A stretch of 64,000 nucleotides of DNA from JABFRJ01 sp963847145 (GCA_963847145.1 CAWJYN010000003.1:1426001-1490000); one strand, 5' to 3'; counted from the stretch's first letter, positions 52,112-61,910 are shown. Made by a program: numbers and translations. Notes: generated by a model not told the origin, from the sequence alone.

Positions 52112-52675
52112 ATGACAAATGTGCGTCGTTATAAAATAGTGCGGGGCATCGCAGCGCAGCTAACGTCGATTGTGATGGCGGCTGGCTTGGCCGCCGGACA
52201 ATTGATTTCGGTGGCGAATGCTGCCGGTCCGGATGATCAACGCCAGAAGGGCCAGCGCAACGGACAGCCGAGACAGGCCGCGCCGACGCCACAGCCACAA
52301 GCTCGCCCGACGCCGCCACCGCAGGCTGCGCGGCCGTCGCCGCCGCCGGTGTTTTCACGCTCTGCGCCGCCCGTGGTTTCAGGTCCGTCGCCTGGGTTCC
52401 GCGTGGCCCCGCCGCGGCAGCAGGTCTTTAGTGGCCCGCCGCCACGTCCGCATCATGATCGCAACCGCCGTTATGACCGTGGGATCGCGATTGGCGTTGG
52501 CGCGGCGATCATCGGTGCAACGCTGGGTTATCGCTACTATCGCGGACCGAACCGGGATTCGGTTTATGAGCGCTGCGACCGGAACTTTCCCGAGTTCGAC
52601 TATGACTCGGGGACGTTTACGAACGAAGATGGCGACCGCGAGCTGTGCCCGTATCTGAGCCGCTATCTGGATTGA
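52112..52675 (+). CDS. Secreted Pro-rich protein with BA14K-like C-terminus
   Basis: 187 aa. A signal peptide (LTSIVMAAGLAAGQLISVANA) is followed by about 80 residues of Pro/Gln/Arg-rich, low-complexity sequence, a hydrophobic span (AIGVGAAIIGATLGYRYY) and a C-terminal YERCDRNFPEFDYDSGTFTNEDGDRELCPYL. The latter resembles the BA14K-like domain of Rhizobiales surface proteins (C...YDxxSGT...C), which have lectin-like or immunoreactive roles in Brucella. The assignment is tentative; location in the envelope is the safer claim. Confidence 0.75.
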   Translation: MTNVRRYKIVRGIAAQLTSIVMAAGLAAGQLISVANAAGPDDQRQKGQRNGQPRQAAPTPQPQARPTPPPQAARPSPPPVFSRSAPPVVSGPSPGFRVAPPRQQVFSGPPPRPHHDRNRRYDRGIAIGVGAAIIGATLGYRYYRGPNRDSVYERCDRNFPEFDYDSGTFTNEDGDRELCPYLSRYLD

Positions 52676-52679
52676 AAAG

Positions 52680-52723
52680 ACGGTTGGGTTGTGACCCTGG
52701 AGGGCAGCTAGCCTAACCACCGC
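52680..52723. repeat. Degenerate remnant of the palindromic repeat
   Basis: GGTTGGGTTGTGACC followed by GCAGCTAGCCTAACC resembles the outer arms of the repeat family with the middle removed or eroded. It lies between the BA14K-like gene and mutS. Confidence 0.3.
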
Positions 52724-52859
52724 GAGACCGTTTGGCGGCCGGACCCTGGGCAAGGGTTCGGCCGTTGGCCTTTGGGGTGGATGGACGACACGGTTGCGGT
52801 TGGCGCGTGGGACGGCCAAAACAAGGTGTGCAGTTCCCCTGATGCGATCTGGTTGACCC

Positions 52860-55718
52860 ATGCAGCGCCGTTCGAAGACAGCCGCCGAAACAGATGAGGC
52901 GGCGCCTGAGGCGCCGGCGCCGGGGTTTGCGGCTGGCGCTGGCGTGACGCCGTCGATGGCGCAGTTTCTGGAGATCAAGGCGGCCAATCCGGATTGCATT
53001 CTCTGGTACCGGATGGGCGATTTTTACGAGCTGTTCTTTGAGGATGCGGTAACGGCGTCGGCGGTGCTGGGGATTGTGCTGACGAAGCGCGGCAAGCATC
53101 TGGGCGAGGACATCCCGATGTGCGGGGTGCCGATCCACCGGGCTGACGAGTATCTGCAGCGGTTGATCCGTAAGGGTTTCCGGGTGGCGGTGTGCGAGCA
53201 GCTGGAAGATCCGGCGGAGGCGCGCAAGCGGGGTGCGAAGTCTATCGTGCGGCGGGATGTGGTGCGGCTGGTGACGCCGGGCACGCTGACAGAAGACAGT
53301 CTGCTGGAAGCGAATACGCGTAATTTTCTGACGGCGATGTTTCGGGCGCCGCCCGTGCAGGGGGCGGTGCCGGGGTTTGCGCTGGCGTCGTTGGATATCT
53401 CGACGGGCGAGTTCGAGATCGGCGAGATCGCAGCGCCGGATTTATCTGGCGAGTTGGCGCGGCTGGCACCGGGCGAGGTGCTGGCAGCCGATACGCTGCT
53501 GGGTGATCCGGTGGTGAAGTTGGTGCTGGCGGAGGCGAAAAGAGCGGTGACGCCGGTGCCGTCGCCATCGTTCGACAGCTTTGCCGGCGAGCGGTTGTTG
53601 AAGTCGCATCTGGGGGTGACGGACCTGGCAGGCCATGGCGCTTTTTCGCGGGCGGAGCTGGCAGCGGTGGGGGCGCTGCTGAAGTACGTGGAGCTGACGC
53701 AGCTGGGGCGACGGCCGGTGGTGTTGCCGCCCAGGCGGGGAGGCAGCGGCGAGATCATGGTGATCGACGCGGCGACGCGGTCGTCGCTGGAGTTGGTGCG
53801 CTCGGTGTCGGGGGAGCGCGGCGGGAGCCTGCTGGCGTCGATTGACCGTACAGTGACGGGGCCCGGGGCGCGGCAACTGGCGGAACGATTGGCGAGCCCG
53901 TCGCGGGACATGGCGCTGATAGCGCGGCGGCTGGACGCGGTTGGCTACTTCACCGGAGAAGAGCGGTTGCGCGAAGATCTGCGCGAGGCGTTGCGGCGGG
54001 CGCCGGACATGGCGCGGTCGGTGGCGCGGCTGGCGTTTCAACGGGGTGGGCCGCGTGATCTGGCGGCGGTGCGGGACGCGCTGGCGGCGGCAGCGGCTGC
54101 GGCGCAGTTGCTGAAGCGCAAGGCGGCGCCGATCGGGCTACCGGCTGAGATCGAGGCGATTGCTGCCAAGCTGGCGCCGGACGGATTTGACCTTCAACTG
54201 AGGTTGGCGGCGGCGCTGGTGGAGGAGCCGCCGCCGTTCCGGCGTGATGGCGGGTTCGTGCAGACGGGCTATTCTGCCGATATCGATCTGGCGCGGAGTT
54301 TGCGCGAGGACAGCCGCAAGGTGATGGCGGCGCTGGAGGCGCGTTACGTAGAGCAGACGGGTGTGAAGTCGCTGAAGATCCGGCACAATAATATTCTGGG
54401 CTATTACATCGAGGTGTCGGCGGGGAACGCCAAGCCGCTGACGGAAGCGCCGCTGGTGGAGACGTTCAAGCATCGCCAGACGATGGCGAGTGCGATGCGG
54501 TTCACGACGCCGGAGCTGGTGGACATCGAGGGGCGGATCGCGTCGGCCGGTGAGCGGGCGCTGGGGCTCGAGCAGGACGTGTTCAACGCGCTGGCCGATG
54601 AGATCGCGAAGCATGAGCGGACCTTGGGCGAGGTGGCGGCGCGCCTCGCCGCGCTCGATTGCCATTTGAGTTTGGCCGAGATTGCAGTGGAGCAGGGGTA
54701 TGTGCGGCCGGTGCTGGGCGCGCATACGGATCTGGCGATCATCGGCGGGCGGCATCCGGTGGTGGAGCAGGCGCTGAAGGCGCAGCATGCGGGGCCGTTT
54801 GTGGAGAACGACTGCGTACTGGGGCGGCCGCCGCTGCATGCTGATGCTGTGGACATGAAGCAGGTGGGCAAGGCGCCTGGATTTCCAGGGTTTGACGACA
54901 CGGGGGATGGGCGCATCTGGCTTGTCACAGGGCCGAATATGGCCGGCAAGTCGACGTTCCTCCGGCAGAACGCGTTGATCGTCGTGCTGGCGCAGATGGG
55001 CTCGTTCGTGCCGGCCCGGAGTGCGCTGATCGGGCTGTGCGACCGGCTGTTTTCGCGGGTGGGTGCGTCGGACGATCTGGCGCGCGGGCGCTCGACGTTC
55101 ATGGTCGAGATGGTGGAGACGGCGGGCATTCTCAATCAGGCGACGGCGCAGAGCCTGGTGATCCTGGATGAGATCGGGCGCGGCACGGCGACGTTCGATG
55201 GGCTGTCGATCGCGTGGGCGACGGTGGAATATCTGCACGAAGTTTCGAAGTGCCGGGCGCTGTTTGCGACGCATTATCACGAGATGACGGCGCTGGCGGG
55301 ACGTTTGAAAGACGTGTCGAACGTGACCATCGATGTGAAGGAGTGGCAGGACGAGATCGTGTTTCTGCACAAGCTGAAAAAGGGCGCGGCGGACCGGTCG
55401 TATGGGATTCAGGTGGCGAAGCTGGCGGGGTTGCCGGCGGCGGTGATCAAGCGGGCGGGTGAGGTGTTGAAGACGCTGGAAGCCGGCGACCGCAAGGGCA
55501 AAGGCGCGAAGGCGAGCGGGCCGGCGATGCTGGACGATCTGCCGTTGTTTGCGGCGGTGCGGCCGACGGGCCACGTGCCGGGGGCGGTGGCTGAGGCGCG
55601 CGCAAGTGTTGTGAAGTCAGAGATCGAAGCGGCGCTGGCGGCGATCAATCCGGACGAGCTGACGCCGAAAGCGGCGCTGGAGGCGGTGTACCGGTTGAAG
55701 GGGTTGGTGGGGAAGTAG
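52860..55718 (+). CDS. mutS: DNA mismatch repair protein MutS
   Basis: 952 aa. The mismatch-binding N-terminus has the Phe-X-Glu motif in YRMGDFYELFFEDA. The connector and lever domains follow (YRMxD, DISTGEFE, HNNILGYYIEVSAGNA) and the ATPase has Walker A TGPNMAGKST near 690-699, Walker B LVILDEIGRGTATFDGLSIAW and ATHYHEMTAL. The first 30 residues are a nonconserved extension, and a small insert rich in Asp/Gly lies just before the Walker A (GFPGFDDTGDGRIWL). MutS recognises mismatches and recruits MutL. It stands alone here. Confidence 0.97.
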   Translation: MQRRSKTAAETDEAAPEAPAPGFAAGAGVTPSMAQFLEIKAANPDCILWYRMGDFYELFFEDAVTASAVLGIVLTKRGKHLGEDIPMCGVPIHRADEYLQRLIRKGFRVAVCEQLEDPAEARKRGAKSIVRRDVVRLVTPGTLTEDSLLEANTRNFLTAMFRAPPVQGAVPGFALASLDISTGEFEIGEIAAPDLSGELARLAPGEVLAADTLLGDPVVKLVLAEAKRAVTPVPSPSFDSFAGERLLKSHLGVTDLAGHGAFSRAELAAVGALLKYVELTQLGRRPVVLPPRRGGSGEIMVIDAATRSSLELVRSVSGERGGSLLASIDRTVTGPGARQLAERLASPSRDMALIARRLDAVGYFTGEERLREDLREALRRAPDMARSVARLAFQRGGPRDLAAVRDALAAAAAAAQLLKRKAAPIGLPAEIEAIAAKLAPDGFDLQLRLAAALVEEPPPFRRDGGFVQTGYSADIDLARSLREDSRKVMAALEARYVEQTGVKSLKIRHNNILGYYIEVSAGNAKPLTEAPLVETFKHRQTMASAMRFTTPELVDIEGRIASAGERALGLEQDVFNALADEIAKHERTLGEVAARLAALDCHLSLAEIAVEQGYVRPVLGAHTDLAIIGGRHPVVEQALKAQHAGPFVENDCVLGRPPLHADAVDMKQVGKAPGFPGFDDTGDGRIWLVTGPNMAGKSTFLRQNALIVVLAQMGSFVPARSALIGLCDRLFSRVGASDDLARGRSTFMVEMVETAGILNQATAQSLVILDEIGRGTATFDGLSIAWATVEYLHEVSKCRALFATHYHEMTALAGRLKDVSNVTIDVKEWQDEIVFLHKLKKGAADRSYGIQVAKLAGLPAAVIKRAGEVLKTLEAGDRKGKGAKASGPAMLDDLPLFAAVRPTGHVPGAVAEARASVVKSEIEAALAAINPDELTPKAALEAVYRLKGLVGK

Positions 55719-55811
55719 GGGGGTGGGTGGCCGAAGGACGAGCGGAGTCCGACTGGCATCGCGCCCATTTGCAATTTGTGCGCAGCGCTATAGTTGACCC
55801 AATGCTGCAGT

Positions 55812-56468
55812 TTAGACCGTCGTTCGAGTACCCTTGGCTTGTCCGACTTCAGGCTCATTTGGCTTGAGCAAACCGTGGGCGTCCGTGAGGGTCGGGCGCT
55901 TGTCGGTACGAGGCATGTATCTCCCGGAGTCTGGCCCCCAGTCGTAAGTCAATCCTACGCCTGCTTCTTGAAGGGCTATCGCGTGCTCGCGCGAAATCTC
56001 AAGTGATTGAGATAGTAGGCACTTGGTCGTGTCATCGCCGAGCAACTTTGCGTGCACTTCAAGTGTATATTTTCCGTGAGTGAAGCGATATTCGTTGTCA
56101 TCTTCTGGCATAAGAAAATGATGATTGGCAGACACTCCCGTTTCAGCGACAAAGAGCCCGCTGCCTCGGACAAGTTTATCGTCACCGTGAACCCAAATGT
56201 TGAAGTTTTGCCGCATTTCGTTGCGAGCAAGGCTCACATGCATACTTTCGATAATCCTCCCTCGTTTTGAAGACGAATATAGGAGTGTTCTGATGAAGAC
56301 TTTTGGATGAGGTGTCGCCGTTGGCGCGCGCGTCCCGTCTGGCCCAAAGAAGATCACAGTGGGCTGCGTCATACCTACTGTGCCTCGCCGAAAAAGCGTC
56401 AACCATGCGGTCACAGATGAAACAGCGAGGGCAATGACGGAGATTGTCGTAGCAACGGGATCGGCCAT
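55812..56468 (-). CDS. Hypothetical protein with N-terminal membrane anchor
   Basis: 218 aa. An N-terminal hydrophobic helix (TTISVIALAVSSVTAWLTLF) anchors the protein, followed by a strand-rich soluble domain (TVIFFGPDG, KVFIRTLLYSSSKRGRIIESMHVSLAR, RFTHGKYTLEVHAKLLG). The base composition is visibly more A+T-rich than the surrounding genes, a sign of recent transfer. No family is recognised. It is flanked by mutS (convergent) and a region without supported genes. Confidence 0.7.
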   Translation of the reverse strand: MADPVATTISVIALAVSSVTAWLTLFRRGTVGMTQPTVIFFGPDGTRAPTATPHPKVFIRTLLYSSSKRGRIIESMHVSLARNEMRQNFNIWVHGDDKLVRGSGLFVAETGVSANHHFLMPEDDNEYRFTHGKYTLEVHAKLLGDDTTKCLLSQSLEISREHAIALQEAGVGLTYDWGPDSGRYMPRTDKRPTLTDAHGLLKPNEPEVGQAKGTRTTV

Positions 56469-57159
56469 GCGCGGAGACTTTCTAAGAGGCCCAATACTGG
56501 TAGATCAGTACCATGCTGGATCAAGGGTTTCGATTTGCGCCCTGGGACAAATCTACATTGATTCGTGGGCATCATCTCTGCTGGTTCGACCGGGCTGATC
56601 CCTGCTGCTGCCCCTGACCCCGCACCCGCTCCCCGTGAAGGACCTACGGGGTTCACACAAGGCGCTCGCAGCTACAATTCGGACGACTTAGCCAAGCGAT
56701 CCGACCAATTTTTCGGCCATCTTGGTCACCCACCCCCCCCCACCGCCTTCCCGGAATTTGGCGCGCGTTTCAGCGCGGCAAATATCCGGGACCCTTACCG
56801 TTCCGAGTTTGGCGCTTGCGCTGCACAATCGAAGGGTAAAGATCCCGGCTCTGCGCGCTGAAACGCGCTCCGGCCGGGAACGCGGTGGGGAGTGGGGCGC
56901 ATAACCAGTCGAAGCTGTAACGGCTACCAAGAAAAGATGTGTGAATCCCGCAGGAGAAGGACGGTGAGAGGCAAAACTGGGGACTGGCACCAATTTGTGG
57001 AGATCGCGTTGCGCAACGGGTTGCTCGGATCAATTGGTGATTGTTCTCAGTTTTGGCCCCAGTTTCGCGCCCCGGTTTCGCGCCGTTGCGGGTCGACGGG
57101 TTTTCGGCGAGGCTGTGGGTGTGCGTTCCTTGCTGGGTGTTGATGTCGGAGTTTCCCTC
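56469..57159. other. Accessory intergenic region without a supported gene
   Basis: Almost 700 bases lie between two genes. Several overlapping open frames exist on both strands but none shows a domain or a ribosome site, and the largest (antisense, 56770-57405) runs into the start of the acyl-CoA synthetase. The stretch holds a C9 run at 56731-56740 and a long palindrome at 56737-56890. It looks like eroded accessory DNA. Confidence 0.5.
56737..56890. repeat. Long imperfect palindrome (about 150 bases)
   Basis: The left arm (56737-56800) has CCCCACCGCCTTCCCGG, GCGCGTTTCAGCGCG and ATATCCGGGACCCTTACC. The right arm (56834-56890) carries GGGTAAAGATCCCGG, CGCGCTGAAACGCGC and CCGGGAACGCGGTGGGG, its reverse complement with a few mismatches. 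Only about 33 bases separate the arms. Elements of this shape (CCCGGGA-type stems around a GCGCG core) are typical intergenic repeats of Hyphomicrobiales. Confidence 0.75.
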
Positions 57160-59081
57160 ATGCCGCGCGCTGTGTTGTTGGACCGGGTGATCGGGGACGC
57201 GTTTCCGAGTTTGGTGACGGCTGAGGATCTCGCGGCGTTTGAGCGGGTGCCTTATGGCGGAGCGGATCGCGGCGGCGAGTACGTACGAGGCGATCAAGCT
57301 CGGTGCGGCGCATGATCCGGATGCGGCGGCAATCAAGTTTCTGCCGACGGCGAGTGCGGACGAGACGCCGATTGTCGTGACGTATGGGCAGCTGGTCGCG
57401 CGCATGACGCAGGCGGCGAATATGTTTCATGGACTGGGTGTTGGCGCGGGCGATGTGGTGAGCTTTCTGCTGCCGTTGCTGCCGCAGAGTTTTGTGACGC
57501 TGTTCGGGGCGGAGGCGGCGGGCATCGCCAATCCGGTCAACCCGTTGCTGGAAGCGCACCAGATAGCGGAAATTTTGGAGGCAGCGGGCACGAAAGTACT
57601 CGTGGCGCTGGGGCCGACCGAGGGCAGCGACATCTGGCAGAAGGTGCTCAAGGTTCGTGGGCAATTGAAGCAGTTGACGGCGATTGTGCAGGTCGGTGGC
57701 ACGCCGCCGGCGCCGGAGGACGCGGCGGATGGCATTCACGCGTTCGATGCGTTGATGAGCCAACAGCCAGCGGATCATTTGGTCAGCGGGCGGCAGATCA
57801 TGCCGGGGCAGATCGCGGCGTATTTTCATACGGGCGGTACGACGGGCACGCCGAAGCTGGTGCGGCACAGCCATGGCAATCAAGTGTATCAAGCGTGGGC
57901 GTGCAATCTGATGCTGAAGTCGGTGCCCGGGCGGCATCTGCTGTTCGGGATGCCGTTGTTTCATGTGGGTGGATCGCTGACGCAGGCGCTGACGGTGTTT
58001 TCGGCGGGGGGGCTGTCTGGTGGTGCTGTCGCCGACGGGCTGGCGCAATCCGGCGGCGCTGAAAAATTTGTGGCGGCTGGTTGATCGCTACAAGCCGGAG
58101 TTTCTGAGCAGCGTGCCGACGGTGCTGGCGGCGTCGCTGGCGGTGCCGGTGGGGGACGCCGACATTTCATCGCTGCGGTATGTGGCGGGTGGCGGCTCGG
58201 CAATTCCGGTCGCGGTGGGCAAGGCGCTGCAGGACACATTCAAGACGCCGGTGATCGAAGTGTACGGCATGACCGAGACCTCGAGCGTGCATACGCTGGC
58301 GTATCTGGACCGGCCAATACGGCTCGGGTCGGTGGGGCATGCGGTACCCTACAGCCGGGTGCGGATCGTCAAGATCGATGCGGATGGGCGCTATCACGGC
58401 GATTGCGCTGCCGATGACATCGGCGTGGTTGCGATGGCGGGGCCGGGCGTGTTCAGCGGCTATCTGTCGGAGGCGCACAACCGGGGTGCGTTTGTCGAGC
58501 CGGGTTGGGTGAACTCTGGTGATCTCGGGCGGCTCGATGCGGACGGCTATTTGTGGATCACGGGGCGGGCGAAGGATCTGGTGATCCGTGGCGGGCACAA
58601 TATCGATCCGGCGCCGATCGAGGAGCTGTTCTTTCAGCATCCGGCGGTGTTGCTGGCGGCGGTGATCGGGCAGCCGGATGCCTATGCGGGCGAGGTGCCG
58701 CTGGCCTATGTGCAGTTGAAGCCGGGCGCGACGGTGGCAGCGGGTGAGCTTGAAGCGTGGGTGCGGGAGCGGACACCAGAGCGGGCGGCGGTGCCGGTCG
58801 AGATTGTGGTGATCGATCCGATGCCGCTGACGGGGGTGGGCAAGGTGTTCAAGCCGCAACTCCGGTGGGACGCGACGCGGCGGGTGTTCGAGCGGATGCT
58901 GGCGCCGCTGGCGAAGCAGGGTGCGCGCTTCGAGGTGCATGTTGGTGCACATGGGACGCACGGGAGTTTGGCGACGGTGACGGTGCGTGATGTCGCGGGT
59001 GCGGCACGGGAGGACGTGGCGCGCCAGGTGAGCACGCGGCTCGATCCGTTTGTGATTCGGCACGTGGTGGTCTGGGAGTAA
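57160..59081 (+). pseudogene. Acyl-CoA synthetase, broken by two +1 frameshifts
   Basis: ATG 57160 has GGAG eight bases upstream. Reading frame 1 (MPRAVLLDRVIGDAFPSLVTAEDLAAFERVPY) goes out of frame near 57255, where one G is surplus; frame 2 (ERIAAASTYEAIKLGAAHDPDAAAIKF) runs to a G7 run near 58010. There a second extra G shifts into frame 3, which carries LSPTGWRNPAALKNLWRLVDRYKPEF and YGMTETSSVHTLAYLDRP. Removing both gives a 639-residue protein. The ATP/AMP-binding HTGGTTGTPKLVRHSHGN and GYLWITGRAKDLVIRGGHNI are intact. It may be a genuine pseudogene or a sequencing problem. Confidence 0.82.
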
Positions 59082-59325
59082 GGTTAAGTTTCAGTGGGTT
59101 GACGTGGCGCGCGGCGGTGCAGGGTGAGGTTTGGATAAGTTTCGGGAAGGGGGCGAGACTGACCCTTTGGAAGGGGTCATAATCGCGTTTTAAAGGGTGC
59201 TGGAGGGCTTTGCGGGGTGGGCCGCTAGGGTGGGTGCGGGATCGGCCTGAAACGCGCCAAATCGCTCGCCAGGGGCCCTAGCGTCGATTAACTGTGATCG
59301 GTATTTATTTAACCAAAACAATTGG

Positions 59326-60273
59326 TTAAGCGGCGCGGCGGCGTTTTTCGATGGCGTCCCAAATGAGGGAAGCGATGTCGGTGCCGCCGAAGGCTTTGAC
59401 CTGGCGGATGCCGGTGGGCGAGGTGACGTTGATCTCGGTGAGGTAGGGCCCGATGACGTCAATGCCGGTGAAGATCAGGCCGCGGCGCTTGAGTTCGGGA
59501 CCGAGGCGAGCGCAGATCTCTCTGTCGCGTGCGGTGAGTTCAGTGGGTACGGGGGTGCCGCCGACATGCATGTTGGAGCGTGTTTCGCCCTCGGCCGGAA
59601 CGCGGTTGATGGCGCCGGCGACTTCGCCGTCGACGAGGATGATGCGTTTGTCACCGGCACGGACCTCGGGGCGGTACTGCTGGACCATGAACGGCTCGCG
59701 GCTGAGCAGATGGAACATCTCGATCAGCGCATTGAGATTGCTATCGCCGTCCTTGATGCGAAACACCGACGTACCGCCGTTGCCGTAGAGCGGCTTGATG
59801 ATGATGTCTTTGTGGCGGGCGCGGAATTCGGCAACATCTTCCGGATTGCGGGTCACGAGGGTGGGCGGCATCAGGTCTTGGAAATCCAAGACCCAGATTT
59901 TTTCCGGGGCATTGCGAACGTGGGCGGGGTCGTTGACGACCAGCGTTTTGGGATGAATGCGTTCAAGGAGGTGGGTGGTGGTGATGTAGTTCATGTCGAA
60001 GGGCGGGTCTTGGCGGAGCAGGACAACGTCTTGGCTGGCCAGATCGATCTTGCGCGGGTTGGAAAGCTTGAAATGGCTGCCGAGCGTGTCTTCGACGGTC
60101 AGCGTGGCCCCGCGGGCGATGAGGGTCGCGCCATCGAGGGTCAAGGCATTGGGAACATAATAGAAAAGCTCATGGCCACGGCGCTGGGCTTCGAGCAGCA
60201 TCGCGAAGCTGCTGTCGCCGCGAATATCGATCTTGTCGATGGGGTCCATCTGGCAGGCGATTTTCAAGGCCAT
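59326..60273 (-). CDS. gshB: Glutathione synthase
   Basis: 315 aa from ATG 60273; the open frame to 60306 is less likely. Catalyses ATP-dependent joining of gamma-glutamylcysteine and glycine. The ATP-grasp elements are FFPPLVTRNPEDVAEF-type (PPTLVTRNPEDV), KPLYGNGGTSVFRI, FMVQQYRPEVRAGDKRIILVDGEVAGAINRVPAEGETRSNMHVGG and IFTGIDVIGPYLTEINVTSPTG. The N-terminus KIACQMDPIDKIDIRGDSSFAMLLEAQRRGHELFYY is typical of the bacterial enzyme. It is a single gene here. Confidence 0.96.
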   Translation of the reverse strand: MALKIACQMDPIDKIDIRGDSSFAMLLEAQRRGHELFYYVPNALTLDGATLIARGATLTVEDTLGSHFKLSNPRKIDLASQDVVLLRQDPPFDMNYITTTHLLERIHPKTLVVNDPAHVRNAPEKIWVLDFQDLMPPTLVTRNPEDVAEFRARHKDIIIKPLYGNGGTSVFRIKDGDSNLNALIEMFHLLSREPFMVQQYRPEVRAGDKRIILVDGEVAGAINRVPAEGETRSNMHVGGTPVPTELTARDREICARLGPELKRRGLIFTGIDVIGPYLTEINVTSPTGIRQVKAFGGTDIASLIWDAIEKRRRAA

Positions 60274-60522
60274 CGTAAAGGTCCTGTGCCGGGTCGAGGC
60301 AGGCATGGAAACGATGGGGCGGGATTTGTGTCAATGCTTTGCGGTGCTGGTGCGCGGGCGTGTAACGTGTGGCGGTTTTGCCCCACTGTTGCCACGAGGG
60401 GCCGATACGGCTGCAACGGACCGGGGTTCGCTTGCAGTCGAGCGACAATCGCCGCCATGGTGGGGGGATGTGGATTGCTCCGCACCCGTTGGTATTGAAA
60501 GTTTGAGAGTTCGTTCGCGATT

Positions 60523-61788
60523 ATGACGGTACAGGAGACAGGATCGGCGGCGGGGGGTGCGTCACAGGCGCCGGCGATCGCGTGGTATGTAGGTCGCGAT
60601 GGCCAGCAGTATGGGCCGGTGGGCGATCCAGAGTTCCGGGCGATGTTGGAGTTGGGGCAAATTTTGCCGACCGATCTGGTGTGGCGCGACGGGTTTGCGG
60701 AATGGAAGCCGGCGGCTTCGCTCAGACCTGCGGCACCCGTTGGAGCGCCTACGCCGGAAACGCCGTCACAGCCGGTCGCTCCGCCAGTCCATGCCACCCA
60801 TCAGCGTCAGGCTGTTGGCTCGCACGCAACGCCGCAGCCGCAAGGTGATGCCGCACGAGAACGTGCGGAGCGCAAATCGTCTGCCAAACCCGAAGCTACA
60901 GCGGGCAAAAGCAAACGTGCCGCTGGCGAGGAAAGCACGCTCAAACGCCGGACCAAGAAAGTGGGCCGTGGCATTGCGTGGGCGGCGATCCTGCTGTTCT
61001 TCACGCTGACGCTGAGTGCGGCGTACCTGGCCTTTTCCAGCGACAAGACTTTGATGCGGATGGCGAGTGCGCTGATCCCACAGTTCGGTGAGCGGATACC
61101 GTCGACGGCGCCGATTGCAGGTTTTGCAACGACGACGGTGGCGACCGATGAGGCGCTGCAAAAGAGCCGCCTGTGGCAGGTGCTCAGGAAATATCATCCG
61201 GATTGGTATGCGGACCGGGTGAAAGAAGCGACCGACAGTGCGCGGGGCGGCAAATCCGAGACAGAAATCCTCACCGGATTGATGCAGGCGGTGGTGAAGC
61301 TGCGTCGGCAGTATGCGGGTGATGCAGTGTCGGCGCCGATAACGCGGTTGAAGTCGATCGCGACGTTGTTTGCGGGCAATCTGGTGCGGCTGAAAGGGCA
61401 AAGCGTCGATGCGTGCTTCCAGTACGTGTCGGCCGGCGAAAGTGCACCGGTGATCGTGGCGTTGCTGCAGAACCCGGAGCACACGAGTGCGCTGCAGGCG
61501 CAGCTGGTGGCAACGTTCGAAGGCATCGACGAGGGCCGCAAGACGCCGCGTGTCTATCCGCAACCAAAGGCAACGGACTACGATGTGCTGGTCGCGGCGC
61601 TGGAGGCGCGCGGCTGGAAGAAAGACGATCTGACATTGTTCGCCGACAGCCAGAAGCTCGCGCAGGCGGCGCCGGAGACGGTGTGCCGGCTGGTAACTGA
61701 GTGGTTCGAGGCGCAGATCGGGATCAAGGAATCGGATGTGCAGCTGCGGCTGATCGCGGACAGCCTGCGGCCGGTGGTGGCGGGGTAG
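60523..61788 (+). CDS. GYF-domain membrane protein
   Basis: 421 aa. Residues 20-65 form a GYF_2 domain (AWYVGRDGQQYGPVGDPEFRAMLELGQILPTDLVWRDGFAEWKPAA), known as a proline-rich-peptide or membrane-associated binding module. A linker rich in Ala, Lys and Gln follows, then a single membrane span near 145-170 (IAWAAILLFFTLTLSAAYLAF). The C-terminal 250 residues lie outside and look helical (WQVLRKYHPDWYADRVKEATDSA). The GYF-TM-helical arrangement is a known type in Alphaproteobacteria, function unknown. It is divergent from gshB. Confidence 0.8.
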   Translation: MTVQETGSAAGGASQAPAIAWYVGRDGQQYGPVGDPEFRAMLELGQILPTDLVWRDGFAEWKPAASLRPAAPVGAPTPETPSQPVAPPVHATHQRQAVGSHATPQPQGDAARERAERKSSAKPEATAGKSKRAAGEESTLKRRTKKVGRGIAWAAILLFFTLTLSAAYLAFSSDKTLMRMASALIPQFGERIPSTAPIAGFATTTVATDEALQKSRLWQVLRKYHPDWYADRVKEATDSARGGKSETEILTGLMQAVVKLRRQYAGDAVSAPITRLKSIATLFAGNLVRLKGQSVDACFQYVSAGESAPVIVALLQNPEHTSALQAQLVATFEGIDEGRKTPRVYPQPKATDYDVLVAALEARGWKKDDLTLFADSQKLAQAAPETVCRLVTEWFEAQIGIKESDVQLRLIADSLRPVVAG

Positions 61789-61910
61789 GCTGACAGCCGA
61801 ATGCCTTGCGGTTTCCAACATGAACGTTTCCTTGCTCTGGGACCGCAATCTGGTACGAATTCCGAGCTAGTTTTCTGCTGTACCACTGGAACCACCGGGG
61901 AGTTCCCTTC

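Noticed and set aside
54138..55574. 478-codon open frame antisense to mutS
   Set aside because: Arg/His-rich shadow of mutS with no domain.
56770..57405. 211-codon minus-strand open frame across the palindrome
   Set aside because: It overlaps the start of the acyl-CoA synthetase, includes the palindrome and lacks any domain or ribosome site.
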